From assembly GCF_003149455.1 (NCBI RefSeq), contig NZ_QFFK01000003.1, positions 1 to 64,000 on the forward strand: a stretch of DNA of 64,000 nucleotides, given 5' to 3'. This DNA is from Chitinophaga deserti. Its GTDB lineage: Bacteria > Bacteroidota > Bacteroidia > Chitinophagales > Chitinophagaceae. Under the pieces are notes generated by a model that was not told the DNA's origin, did no database searches, and saw only the letters and a program-made list of their open reading frames with translations. Position numbers and translations under genes: made by a program. This document shows positions 44,921-53,022 of this stretch, piece by piece. Each line of letters opens with the position of its first letter. Position 1 is the stretch's first letter.

Positions 44921-45928
44921 ATGCATACTCCCCTCCGCTATACCGGCGAAAGTCTGAAACAAACACAAACCGTAGCGCGCAACGGCATTGCCCAGCAGCT
45001 ACATCCTTATATTCCGGCACCCGACCTCGTACAGGCCGTGAACCTCGCCATGTTACTGGAAAGGCCTTTGGTACTTATGGGCGAACCCGGCTGCGGCAAA
45101 TCCCTCCTTGCCAAAGCTGTGGCACATGAATTATACGGTAACGATCTTTTTCAGCACTATGAAGAATGGCCCGTTAAATCTACCTCCCGTGCCCGCGACG
45201 GGCTGTATGAATTTGACCAGGTACACCGCCTGCGGGATGCTACTGCCAGTAGCGGCGATGTAACGGACATGGAGCGGTATATACATTTCGGTCCGCTGGG
45301 GAAAGCATTTAAAAGCTCTACCGCCCACAACAAGCGTTGCGTGCTTCTCATCGATGAAATCGACAAAGCCGATATCGACTTCCCCAACGACCTGCTCAAC
45401 GAGCTGGAGCGGATGGAATTCGACATCCCCGAAATGAAGCTGGATGCCACACAGGCTAACGCAGGAACAGTACGCGCCCACTTCCGCCCGGTGGTGATCA
45501 TCACCAGCAATTCTGAAAAAGACCTGCCGGACGCATTCCTCCGCCGCTGCCTATTCCATTATATCGAACCGCTGGATGAAGGAACGCTCCGCGAAATCGT
45601 ATCCGCCCGCTATTACAACGAAGCCACTACTACTGATCCACTGCTGGACGATGCACTGCACATGTTCCTGCAGCTGCGTAAAACCATACAGGCGGAAGTG
45701 CTCAGTATCGGTAAGAATATTTCCACCAGCGAGTTCCTCGACTGGTTCTCTGCCCTGAAGCATTTCAGTGACCAGGAATCACCCGGCAGTGAAGCGCCGC
45801 ATGTACAACGGATGGTGGTGGAAGTGGAAAAGCTGAAAGCGAGAGATATGCGGCAGGTTCCTTTCCATCATATACTTTTCAAAAACATTCACTCCGTATT
45901 GCGCTTCCATGAAAACGCCGGCCGCTGA
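44921..45928 (+). CDS. MoxR-family AAA+ ATPase
   Basis: A 335-aa AAA+ ATPase of the MoxR group, chaperone-like motors that usually act on a partner vWA protein. Walker A is GEPGCGKS at 54-61, Walker B is VLLIDEIDKAD with Asp145/Glu146, and the sensor/arginine-finger region is IITSNSEKDLPDAFLRRCLFHYI. The stop overlaps the start of the following vWA gene by 20 bp, so the two products are likely made together in fixed ratio. It probably powers conformational control of the flanking peptidases. Confidence 0.93.
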   Translation: MHTPLRYTGESLKQTQTVARNGIAQQLHPYIPAPDLVQAVNLAMLLERPLVLMGEPGCGKSLLAKAVAHELYGNDLFQHYEEWPVKSTSRARDGLYEFDQVHRLRDATASSGDVTDMERYIHFGPLGKAFKSSTAHNKRCVLLIDEIDKADIDFPNDLLNELERMEFDIPEMKLDATQANAGTVRAHFRPVVIITSNSEKDLPDAFLRRCLFHYIEPLDEGTLREIVSARYYNEATTTDPLLDDALHMFLQLRKTIQAEVLSIGKNISTSEFLDWFSALKHFSDQESPGSEAPHVQRMVVEVEKLKARDMRQVPFHHILFKNIHSVLRFHENAGR

Positions 45929-47075
45929 TATACAACTACCGCTCTACCGCCTGTTTGCCGCCGTACGGCAGCTGGACCGGCAGGCAGGCCACCAAACGGT
46001 GGATATGCCTTCCTACTTCCTGCTGCTGGAAACATTGCAGCAGGGATACGGCTTCAATTCGCAGGATGAGCTGCTGTTGCTCTGCGAAAAGCTCTGGCTG
46101 AAACCGCATCACCGCAACAACCCCGTACTGAACCGCGAAGTGCTGCACCGCCTTTTCCGGGAAACCGTTGATATACCTTTTCATCCTGATACTGCCGCCA
46201 CTGCTCCAACAGCCGCAGCCCCCGGTACTCCTCCACCGCCTACTTACACCCCGCCCACGCTGCCACCCAGCCAGGAATTACCCGTTCCACCCAGCAGGCA
46301 GGATATGGAGATCAGCCGGAAAAGCGGATTCTTTAGTCTACATATCGGCAAAGCGCCTGCCCGCGGCACGCCGGAAAGCCAGCTGGCTACTACGCTTGAA
46401 GATGTATTAAACGCTCCCTCCTGGCTGCTGAAAAGCACCTGCTTCCCGGTAGCCCCGCGGCGGATGGAGCAACACTTCCGCTCCCTGCGGTTCAATGAAA
46501 AGAGTGATGCCCGGCAGGAGATTGATATGGATGCCACCATTGCCCATATTGCCCGTAACGGATACTTCGATCATTTTGCCATGAAGCGCTCGTCCCGGCA
46601 AACTACCCGGTGGACGCTCCTCATCGATAACAGTGATTCTATGGCCGCCTTCTCCGCATTCGGGGAAGAGATGGCACATATCATCCGGGAAAGGATACCC
46701 GGCAATAAGGGGACTACCCTCTACTTCCGGAATGTGGCTGCAGAGCAGCTATATACCCACCGCCAGCAGCCGGGCTTTATGCCGTGGGACAGGTTCATCC
46801 GCGCCCCGGCTAAGAACATCCTGTTATTCAGTGATGCCGGCGCCGCAAGGGGCTTTTATAACGAAGACAGGATAATCAATACTGTACAAATGCTGGAGGA
46901 TCTGAAGCCCCATAAAGTGGCCTGGCTGAACCCCATGCCCAAGCACCGCTGGGATGGTTCCTCCGCGGAAATGATTGCACAGTTCTGCCCTATGTTTGAA
47001 ATAGCGGAAGGTAGTCCGGATGAAATGGCCCATGTCATCAGCCTGTTCAAATCTAAAATTGCCCGCAACGCCTGA
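45909..47075 (+). CDS. vWA-domain partner of the MoxR ATPase
   Basis: A 388-aa protein. An N-terminal helical part (~1-90) is followed by a Pro/Thr-rich linker (~91-128, e.g. PGTPPPPTYTPPTLPPS) and a vWA domain from about 230 with a perfect MIDAS motif DNSDS (Asp240, Ser242, Ser244). The end, with WLNPMPKHRWDGSSAEMIAQ, resembles CoxE-like/MoxR-associated vWA proteins. The vWA would bind metal and a partner protein and be remodelled by the MoxR ATPase encoded just upstream (20-bp overlap). The proline-rich linker suggests a flexible or protein-binding connector. The target is unknown. Confidence 0.87.
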   Translation: MKTPAADIQLPLYRLFAAVRQLDRQAGHQTVDMPSYFLLLETLQQGYGFNSQDELLLLCEKLWLKPHHRNNPVLNREVLHRLFRETVDIPFHPDTAATAPTAAAPGTPPPPTYTPPTLPPSQELPVPPSRQDMEISRKSGFFSLHIGKAPARGTPESQLATTLEDVLNAPSWLLKSTCFPVAPRRMEQHFRSLRFNEKSDARQEIDMDATIAHIARNGYFDHFAMKRSSRQTTRWTLLIDNSDSMAAFSAFGEEMAHIIRERIPGNKGTTLYFRNVAAEQLYTHRQQPGFMPWDRFIRAPAKNILLFSDAGAARGFYNEDRIINTVQMLEDLKPHKVAWLNPMPKHRWDGSSAEMIAQFCPMFEIAEGSPDEMAHVISLFKSKIARNA

Positions 47076-47078
47076 ATC

Positions 47079-49382
47079 ATGCCAGACATCATTACTTCAC
47101 ATACAGATACTATTACCACGCAACTGGAGCAATTCAGGGCGGAGCTGGGAGCGCATTACGAAGAAGCGCACTTCATCCTTGCCTGTCACGCCGCCTTCCC
47201 TGCCTTCATTACACCCGACCTGCTGTATCAGCTCTGGGCTAACTTCAAAGCATGGCCCGACAGGCAGGGGCGCATGCACATTATGCCGGCGCTCACAGTG
47301 TCTGACGTATTGCTGTCTTCCCTCTTCCGCATTACAGGGCCAGATCTGTATGAGATGAAGCCCGAAGTATCCGCAGCACTTGTCCGCCAGCTGTCATCTG
47401 ATCCCCGTTTTGGGCCAGACCGCATTAAAGCACTCGCATCTTTCCTCTATCAATATGCCCTTGCACAACCTAACAAACCGGGATTGCAGCAATTCAGGGA
47501 AGCCCAGCAATGGACGGCCCTCATGGCATCAAGCCCTGCACTCGCTACAGAGAAGCTGTTAAAAGCCCTGATGGAAAAGGCGGGCAGCCAGCAGGTGAAC
47601 CAGTCGCTGGGGATAATGAACCTCATGGAAGGCTTTGTACACAACACGGAAGGATTTCCGGAAGAACTATCGGCACGGTTGCAGTTAACAGCAGAACCAC
47701 CTGTTAGTATGTTAGAGGACAGTTCGGTTATCTATGGAGAGCGTGGGAATTACATTCTTGACAACGAGGCACTGGAGAGCAGTATACAAACCAAAGTAAA
47801 GTTACCGGGATATGTAAGCGAAAGGTTAAAAGTGATACAGCAGGCTGCATCAGCAACCAAAGAGCGTAATGAAAAGAAAAACGAAGCGGATACTATGCCT
47901 AAGATACGGGGCATCTTTATCGGTAACTTTCCTGAGCTTACGCACAAAGTATCATCAGATACTACTGACGTTACCAAGCTAACAAACATCTTAAAGAAGC
48001 TCTTCAACAGAAACTTCACTTATACCCGTGCTAATTATGAGAACTCAAATAAAAGGAACGTTGTAGAAATAATACAGTATACACTGAAAAACATGCAGGA
48101 AGATGAAACGTTGCTGATATACTTTACCGGCCCTGCACAAAATAAACAAGACAGGCCCCACACATGGGAACTTTACACCACCGGTTACAGCAAGAATGAG
48201 CGCGATCGTTTCATGTACATGGATGAATTCCGGAATCTGATCAAAGAGTTTAACCTGCGCGATTCAAAGATTACACTCATTATGGATTGTGACTCAGGTG
48301 GTGATGCATGGCTGCCTCCCGGGGAAAACTACATTACACTTCAGGCAACCCATACCGGTGAACAATCTTATACCAATGCACTGCAAGGGGGGATATTCAC
48401 CAATGCGCTTGTAGACATCCTGCGGCACCCTTCCGGACAAATACCCACCTGGCGGAAACTTTATCAAAGCATCATTTCCAACACGCGCAGCAATGAAAGG
48501 CAAAAACCTGAAATATTCCAGACAGCGCGGTTAACCATTGCCAGCAGCAGGCTCAATCAACATTTCCTGCAAAGCACCCAAATTGACGAGAGCGCCGGTA
48601 TCCATTCTTTATTGGGTAAATTAGGGTATTACGCCAACGAATCCGATCTGTTTCTGACAGATCATCTCCTTCCTCCCAATGCTGACATCCGTACATTTAT
48701 CGTATTGAAGTATAAAATCCTGCAAACAGGGCGGATGGAAGTATTAGTATTAAATCCCGGATCTAACTACTGGAATAATACATTTGAATTTTATCGTGGC
48801 TTATTTGGAAAAAGCAACCAGGTTCAAATTAATTTTAATGAAATATTGTTAAGCAGGGAAACAAATGATTTCAACTTACATTATGAATTTATAAACAAAT
48901 CTCAAGTCATTTTTTACCCCATCTGGCAGGGTGATCTGAAAAATGAGAAGGTCCGGTTGAGAATAGAAATCATTGCCAGCAGATGCATTGCACTTAACAG
49001 TATTTTCTATTTACATATTTTCCCTCAGGAGTTGACAGGAACCGAGTATAATGTAAAAGACAGCTGGGCCATGCAAATATATCCTGATACCATGAAAATC
49101 CAGGATCCAAAACTACTGATAGATCCTAAACTTCTGATCCCGGATGGAATATCATTAAATGAAATCAGGTTAACACTGGAAGCGCTCACCAGCAACCGCA
49201 CTTCAAAACCAAGCCAGCCCGAAATATCCGGCGTTAACGTATCGTTACCGGATGAACCTCCGAAGGCTCCAGAACCAGCCCCGAAACAACCTCCTGTGAA
49301 GAAAAGTAAGCCTAAAAAGAAGCCCGCAACAAAAATGGCAAAACGTAAACGCCCTCCGGGAAAGGGCGGGTTAATGAAATAA
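47079..49382 (+). CDS. Helical adaptor fused to a caspase fold lacking the catalytic dyad, with Lys/Arg-rich tail
   Basis: A 767-aa protein. Residues ~1-260 are helical (AHFILACHAAFPAFITPDLL, LTVSDVLLSSLFRITGPDLYE). Residues ~275-500 follow the caspase pattern, but the His motif YYSGHG is YFTGPAQ (Pro352) and the LDxC motif is MDCDSGGD, putting Asp405 at the nucleophile position with Cys404 one residue before it. It is therefore a probable pseudo-peptidase. Residues ~520-720 are beta-rich and unrecognised. The last ~35 residues are strongly basic (KKSKPKKKPATKMAKRKRP). Base composition turns more AT-rich in the 3' half. Last gene of the operon, 3 bp after the vWA gene. A regulatory or scaffold role is inferred. 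Confidence 0.8.
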   Translation: MPDIITSHTDTITTQLEQFRAELGAHYEEAHFILACHAAFPAFITPDLLYQLWANFKAWPDRQGRMHIMPALTVSDVLLSSLFRITGPDLYEMKPEVSAALVRQLSSDPRFGPDRIKALASFLYQYALAQPNKPGLQQFREAQQWTALMASSPALATEKLLKALMEKAGSQQVNQSLGIMNLMEGFVHNTEGFPEELSARLQLTAEPPVSMLEDSSVIYGERGNYILDNEALESSIQTKVKLPGYVSERLKVIQQAASATKERNEKKNEADTMPKIRGIFIGNFPELTHKVSSDTTDVTKLTNILKKLFNRNFTYTRANYENSNKRNVVEIIQYTLKNMQEDETLLIYFTGPAQNKQDRPHTWELYTTGYSKNERDRFMYMDEFRNLIKEFNLRDSKITLIMDCDSGGDAWLPPGENYITLQATHTGEQSYTNALQGGIFTNALVDILRHPSGQIPTWRKLYQSIISNTRSNERQKPEIFQTARLTIASSRLNQHFLQSTQIDESAGIHSLLGKLGYYANESDLFLTDHLLPPNADIRTFIVLKYKILQTGRMEVLVLNPGSNYWNNTFEFYRGLFGKSNQVQINFNEILLSRETNDFNLHYEFINKSQVIFYPIWQGDLKNEKVRLRIEIIASRCIALNSIFYLHIFPQELTGTEYNVKDSWAMQIYPDTMKIQDPKLLIDPKLLIPDGISLNEIRLTLEALTSNRTSKPSQPEISGVNVSLPDEPPKAPEPAPKQPPVKKSKPKKKPATKMAKRKRPPGKGGLMK

Positions 49383-49383
49383 C

Positions 49384-51345
49384 CTACTTCACCGGCAGTA
49401 TCACTTCCATGGCAGTACCGCCTTCGGGCTTGTTGCGTGCGAATATATGCCCCTGGTGGTTTTCTACTATCTTTTTGCAGATAGCCAGTCCAATGCCGGT
49501 ACCAGGGTATTGCTGCCGGGTGTGCAGCCGTTTGAATATCGCGAAGATCTTATCGGCATACTGCTCCTCTATCCCGATCCCGTTATCTTCCACCGTGATG
49601 TGTACATAAGCACGGTGCTCCGGTAAGCTGTACCGTATCGCTGCTTCAGCTGGAGTTATTAGTTTTTGCGAGATCCTGATTACAGGAGCTTCAGGCGAGA
49701 ATTTCAATGCATTCCCCAGCAGGTTGGCAAACAACTGCCGTAGTTGCGACGCTTCTCCCATTATCACAGGCATCTGCCCAAGGGTTACCTGCGCTCCCCG
49801 CTCCGTAATGGCACTCTCAAAGTCGGACAGTACATCTCCCAGTACCTCATTGAGATCCGTATCCCCCGTCATCCCTTCCGAGTACGACAGGCGGGAATAG
49901 TTCAGCACATCGCGTATGAGGGTAGACATTCTGCGGGCGGAGGCAGATATCTTTTCGAAGTATTTATCGAAGGCCTGTACATCTCCCGGGTTCTCCCGGA
50001 TCATGTCTATAAACGTCTGAATCTTCCGGAGGGGTTCCTGCAGGTCGTGCGAGGCGATGTAGGCAAACTCTTCCAGGTCGCGGTTAGATTTACCCAGCCG
50101 CTCGTTAGACCGGAGCAGCTCTACCGTACGTTGCTGAACGGTATTCTCCAACAGCAGTTCCGCTTCCTTTTCCGTGGTAATATCCAGCAGGGTGCCTAAC
50201 AGCCGTTCGGGCCTGCCATCCCTGCCATGGAAATAAGAACCCCGTACCCGTACCCAACGCTGTTCCTGGTCGACTGGACGAACAATTCGGTGTACGGCAT
50301 CATAATCTTTACCGGCTTTGTCCTGCACAAGGCTTTTCAGCTGCAGGAGCGCCCTCGTATTACCAACTGGGTGCAGTAATGCCTCCAGCGACCGGAGGCT
50401 CGCCACGGCACCTATATCCAGCCCCAGGATGTTCCGGCACTCGTCTGAGCAGGTTACCTGGCCGCTGCGGAGATCTACTTCCCATACGCCCAGCTGGGTG
50501 GAGGCTACTGCAATGCGGAAGCGCTCTTCACCGAGGCGTAATAACAGCTCTCCCCGCTTTTGGTCGGTAATATCCCTCGCAATTTTGGAGGCGCCCACGA
50601 TGGTGCCCGCGGCATTGCGTACGGGGGATATGGTAAGTGAGATATCGATGATATGCCCGTTTTTGTTGACACGCTCAGTCTCAAAATGATCTACCCGTTT
50701 GCCTTCTGCCAGCTGTTTGAGGATGGCGGGTTCTTCGTCCTGGCGATCGGCCGGGATGAGTATGGAAATATGTTTACCGATGATTTCCGGGGCGGTGTAG
50801 CCGAATATCCGTTCGGCCGCTTTGTTCCAGGAAGTAACGATGCCGTCGAGGGTTTTGGAGATAATGGCATCGTCTGACGATTCCACGATGGCAGCCAGGT
50901 GGCGGAGACCATCGTTATTGATCCTGCTGGCGGTAAGATCTTCCAGGATATTAATGGCGCCTATTAGCTGTCCGTCTTCATCGAAGAGCGGTTTGGGTGA
51001 TGGCAGTACGTACGACCGTGTACCATCCGGCCTTTCTATGATGATCTCTTCCCCCAATACTGCTTTACCGGTACGTAGGGTAACTGCCATGGGGCAGGTT
51101 TCGAGGGGGATGGGCGTGAGTCCGTCGGGTTTGAATATCTTCCAGGAGCCGCACCAGAGGTCTTTCCCTACGATAGGTGATCGGCCCCAGAGTTTAGCGG
51201 CGGCATCGTTGAAGTGGAGGATACGGCCGTTAATATCTGTAGTGTAAACGGCAGTAGGAATGCTATCGATCAGTTGTTTCTCCAGCAGCGGGGATGCTGT
51301 GAGGGCCTGGATTAATCCGATATTGTTGTTTCTTTTAGTCGACAT
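49384..51345 (-). CDS. Multi-PAS sensor histidine kinase, cytoplasmic
   Basis: A 653-aa histidine kinase without transmembrane segments. Three PAS modules occupy roughly 22-130 (DSIPTAVYTTDINGRILHFN), 145-265 (IVESSDDAIISKTLDGIVTS) and 275-395 (GVWEVDLRSGQVTCSDE), the last with a PAC-like tail. The dimerisation helix contains the phosphorylatable His in YIASHDLQEPLRK near residue 432. The ATPase part has LLGNALKFSPEAP (N box), VEDNGIGIE (G1) and GTGIGLAICKKIVENHQG (G2). No response regulator lies beside it. It is convergent with the peptidase operon, one base from the pseudo-caspase stop, and probably unrelated to it. Confidence 0.93.
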   Translation of the reverse strand: MSTKRNNNIGLIQALTASPLLEKQLIDSIPTAVYTTDINGRILHFNDAAAKLWGRSPIVGKDLWCGSWKIFKPDGLTPIPLETCPMAVTLRTGKAVLGEEIIIERPDGTRSYVLPSPKPLFDEDGQLIGAINILEDLTASRINNDGLRHLAAIVESSDDAIISKTLDGIVTSWNKAAERIFGYTAPEIIGKHISILIPADRQDEEPAILKQLAEGKRVDHFETERVNKNGHIIDISLTISPVRNAAGTIVGASKIARDITDQKRGELLLRLGEERFRIAVASTQLGVWEVDLRSGQVTCSDECRNILGLDIGAVASLRSLEALLHPVGNTRALLQLKSLVQDKAGKDYDAVHRIVRPVDQEQRWVRVRGSYFHGRDGRPERLLGTLLDITTEKEAELLLENTVQQRTVELLRSNERLGKSNRDLEEFAYIASHDLQEPLRKIQTFIDMIRENPGDVQAFDKYFEKISASARRMSTLIRDVLNYSRLSYSEGMTGDTDLNEVLGDVLSDFESAITERGAQVTLGQMPVIMGEASQLRQLFANLLGNALKFSPEAPVIRISQKLITPAEAAIRYSLPEHRAYVHITVEDNGIGIEEQYADKIFAIFKRLHTRQQYPGTGIGLAICKKIVENHQGHIFARNKPEGGTAMEVILPVK

Positions 51346-51413
51346 TGTATGCTAAGGGCTGACATACAAGTTAAGGATTTTTTTTGGTGAGGGGTGATTG
51401 GGATTACTACCCA

Positions 51414-51446
51414 TAAAAAGCCCCCACTGGCTGAGAGTGAGGGGCT
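51414..51446 (-). terminator. Rho-independent terminator downstream of the second susD
   Basis: AGCCCCCACT (from 51419) pairs with AGTGAGGGGCT (ending 51446) with one bulge. On the minus strand the stem is followed by TTTTT (51414-51418). It would end the transcript of the susC-susD pair (51.6-56.6 kb) before the histidine kinase gene. Confidence 0.75.
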
Positions 51447-51617
51447 GGGTGAAATGGATGGACATTTCCCCCTGATTTTGATAAGGACAATATGCTTATT
51501 CAAAAGGATTTTGTCTTAAGCTATCTTGGACTGCTCCGTGAACAATATCATGCTTAGACATGATGGATCGAAGGTGAGGATTATTTTGGGAAGGGGATGT
51601 TGTGCGTTTGTTAATGA

Positions 51618-53012
51618 CTATTCCCAACCGGGGTTTTGTTCCATACCGGTGATTTGAATGATGTCGTCAGGAATTGGTAAAGTATACTTATAACTATTAG
51701 GTTCAAGTGTATATGTCTTCCCACTTAATGAACGAGTTAAAGTACTTGCAAAACGTGGATCCATATTTAGCCTTCTCAAATCAGACCACCGAACTCCCCG
51801 AAAAATTAGCTCCTTTCTTCTTTCATTAATTATAATTCTTAATGCTTCCTCAGGATCATCTACAACAATTTCATTGAACGAATCATCCCATCTAGTTCTA
51901 AGAAGCTTATTCAAATCATTCAGAGCCAGAGACAAATTCCCAGTTCTAACATTACATTCAGCACGAATTAAATATAACTCATCGCAAGCTAACCCATTAA
52001 AAAAAGAAAAGTACCCAGATCCGGCATAAGTTCCTTTATAGGTAACCGTACCTGTGCCAATATCATAGTCGAAAAATGCTTTTTTCCTTAAATCACCATC
52101 CTGATACATATCATATACCTCCTTCTTTACTCTGACGTTAAAAAAAGTAAATATAGCATTACCCCCCATGGTCGAATGAAAAATAATTTCCTTATTATAT
52201 ACTTCGAATGGATTACTAAAAGGTCCAAAGTTCAAATCCGAAAAATCTAATAATACATCCTGACCAGCCAGAGCTAGATTAGCCATTTTATTTGCATTGA
52301 TATAGTCCCTATTTGTTAAATAAACTTTTGCTAACATCGCATATGCAGCACTTCTAGAGGGTCGAGTTTTATAGTTTTGAATTAGTGGTAATAAACTAAC
52401 TGCATCCAGTAAATCCTTTTCTATCTGTGCGTATGTTTCCTTCACCGAACTACGAATACTAATCTCGTCTACGTTAGAATTAAGCCGCAATGGAATACCC
52501 AACTTCTTATCGAATGTGGCTTCATCGTAAGGCGGAACAAAAATTTGTGCAAGCCAATAAAATGCCTGTGCTCTAAAAAACAATGCTTGTCCTTTAACAT
52601 TCTTACACTTAATTCTTTCTGATTCGTCTCTCGGACTAATTTTTTCTATTCCTTCTATCACTAAATTTGCTGCGAATACTTTCCTATAACTACCACGTGT
52701 TAAATCAATCCAATCAGATACTTTTATATTAGGGGCATCTTTTATCCAGATATAACTATTTCTCTCAAAACCAGATAATTGCATTGCTTGATCCTCCTCA
52801 AGATAGTGATCATCCGCAGCAGTTTCCATCGCCATTGGGCAATACATATTAAATACTTCCCCATTATCTAAAATTGCTTGAAGTTCAGTCACAGTTGTGG
52901 GCACACCAACCTTTTTATCATACTTAACATCAAACCAACCATCTTTCGCACATCCACAAAATGCAATTATTACAAACAAGCCAAAATATCTTAATAAAAA
53001 GAACTTTTTCAT
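51618..53012 (-). CDS. SusD/RagB-family outer-membrane lipoprotein
   Basis: A 464-aa SusD homologue. The ATG at 53012 is chosen because MKKFFLLRYFGLFVIIAFCGC is a proper lipoprotein signal; an upstream start would overlap the SusC gene. Characteristic segments are DLTRGSYRKVFAANLVIEGIEKI, a TPR-like helix pair with QALFFRAQAFYWLAQIFVPP, ELYLIRAECNVRTG, and the ending NERRKELIFRGVRWSDLRRL and EQNPGW. Shorter than the first SusD in the window. It follows susC after 10 bp and is transcribed with it. Substrate unknown; nearby thioredoxin genes hint at peptide rather than glycan uptake. Confidence 0.93.
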   Translation of the reverse strand: MKKFFLLRYFGLFVIIAFCGCAKDGWFDVKYDKKVGVPTTVTELQAILDNGEVFNMYCPMAMETAADDHYLEEDQAMQLSGFERNSYIWIKDAPNIKVSDWIDLTRGSYRKVFAANLVIEGIEKISPRDESERIKCKNVKGQALFFRAQAFYWLAQIFVPPYDEATFDKKLGIPLRLNSNVDEISIRSSVKETYAQIEKDLLDAVSLLPLIQNYKTRPSRSAAYAMLAKVYLTNRDYINANKMANLALAGQDVLLDFSDLNFGPFSNPFEVYNKEIIFHSTMGGNAIFTFFNVRVKKEVYDMYQDGDLRKKAFFDYDIGTGTVTYKGTYAGSGYFSFFNGLACDELYLIRAECNVRTGNLSLALNDLNKLLRTRWDDSFNEIVVDDPEEALRIIINERRKELIFRGVRWSDLRRLNMDPRFASTLTRSLSGKTYTLEPNSYKYTLPIPDDIIQITGMEQNPGWE

Positions 53013-53022
53013 AATAATTTGT

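Noticed and set aside
48285..48296. Cys404 of the pseudo-caspase as an active nucleophile
   Set aside because: In the two active caspases of the locus the nucleophile is the fourth residue of LDxC; Cys404 is at the third position, as in LDCC, where the first Cys is non-catalytic. The paired His is also Pro.
49384..51345. Histidine kinase as a component of the peptidase/MoxR system
   Set aside because: It is on the opposite strand, convergent, has only generic PAS/HisKA/HATPase domains and no shared regulatory feature; adjacency alone is weak evidence.
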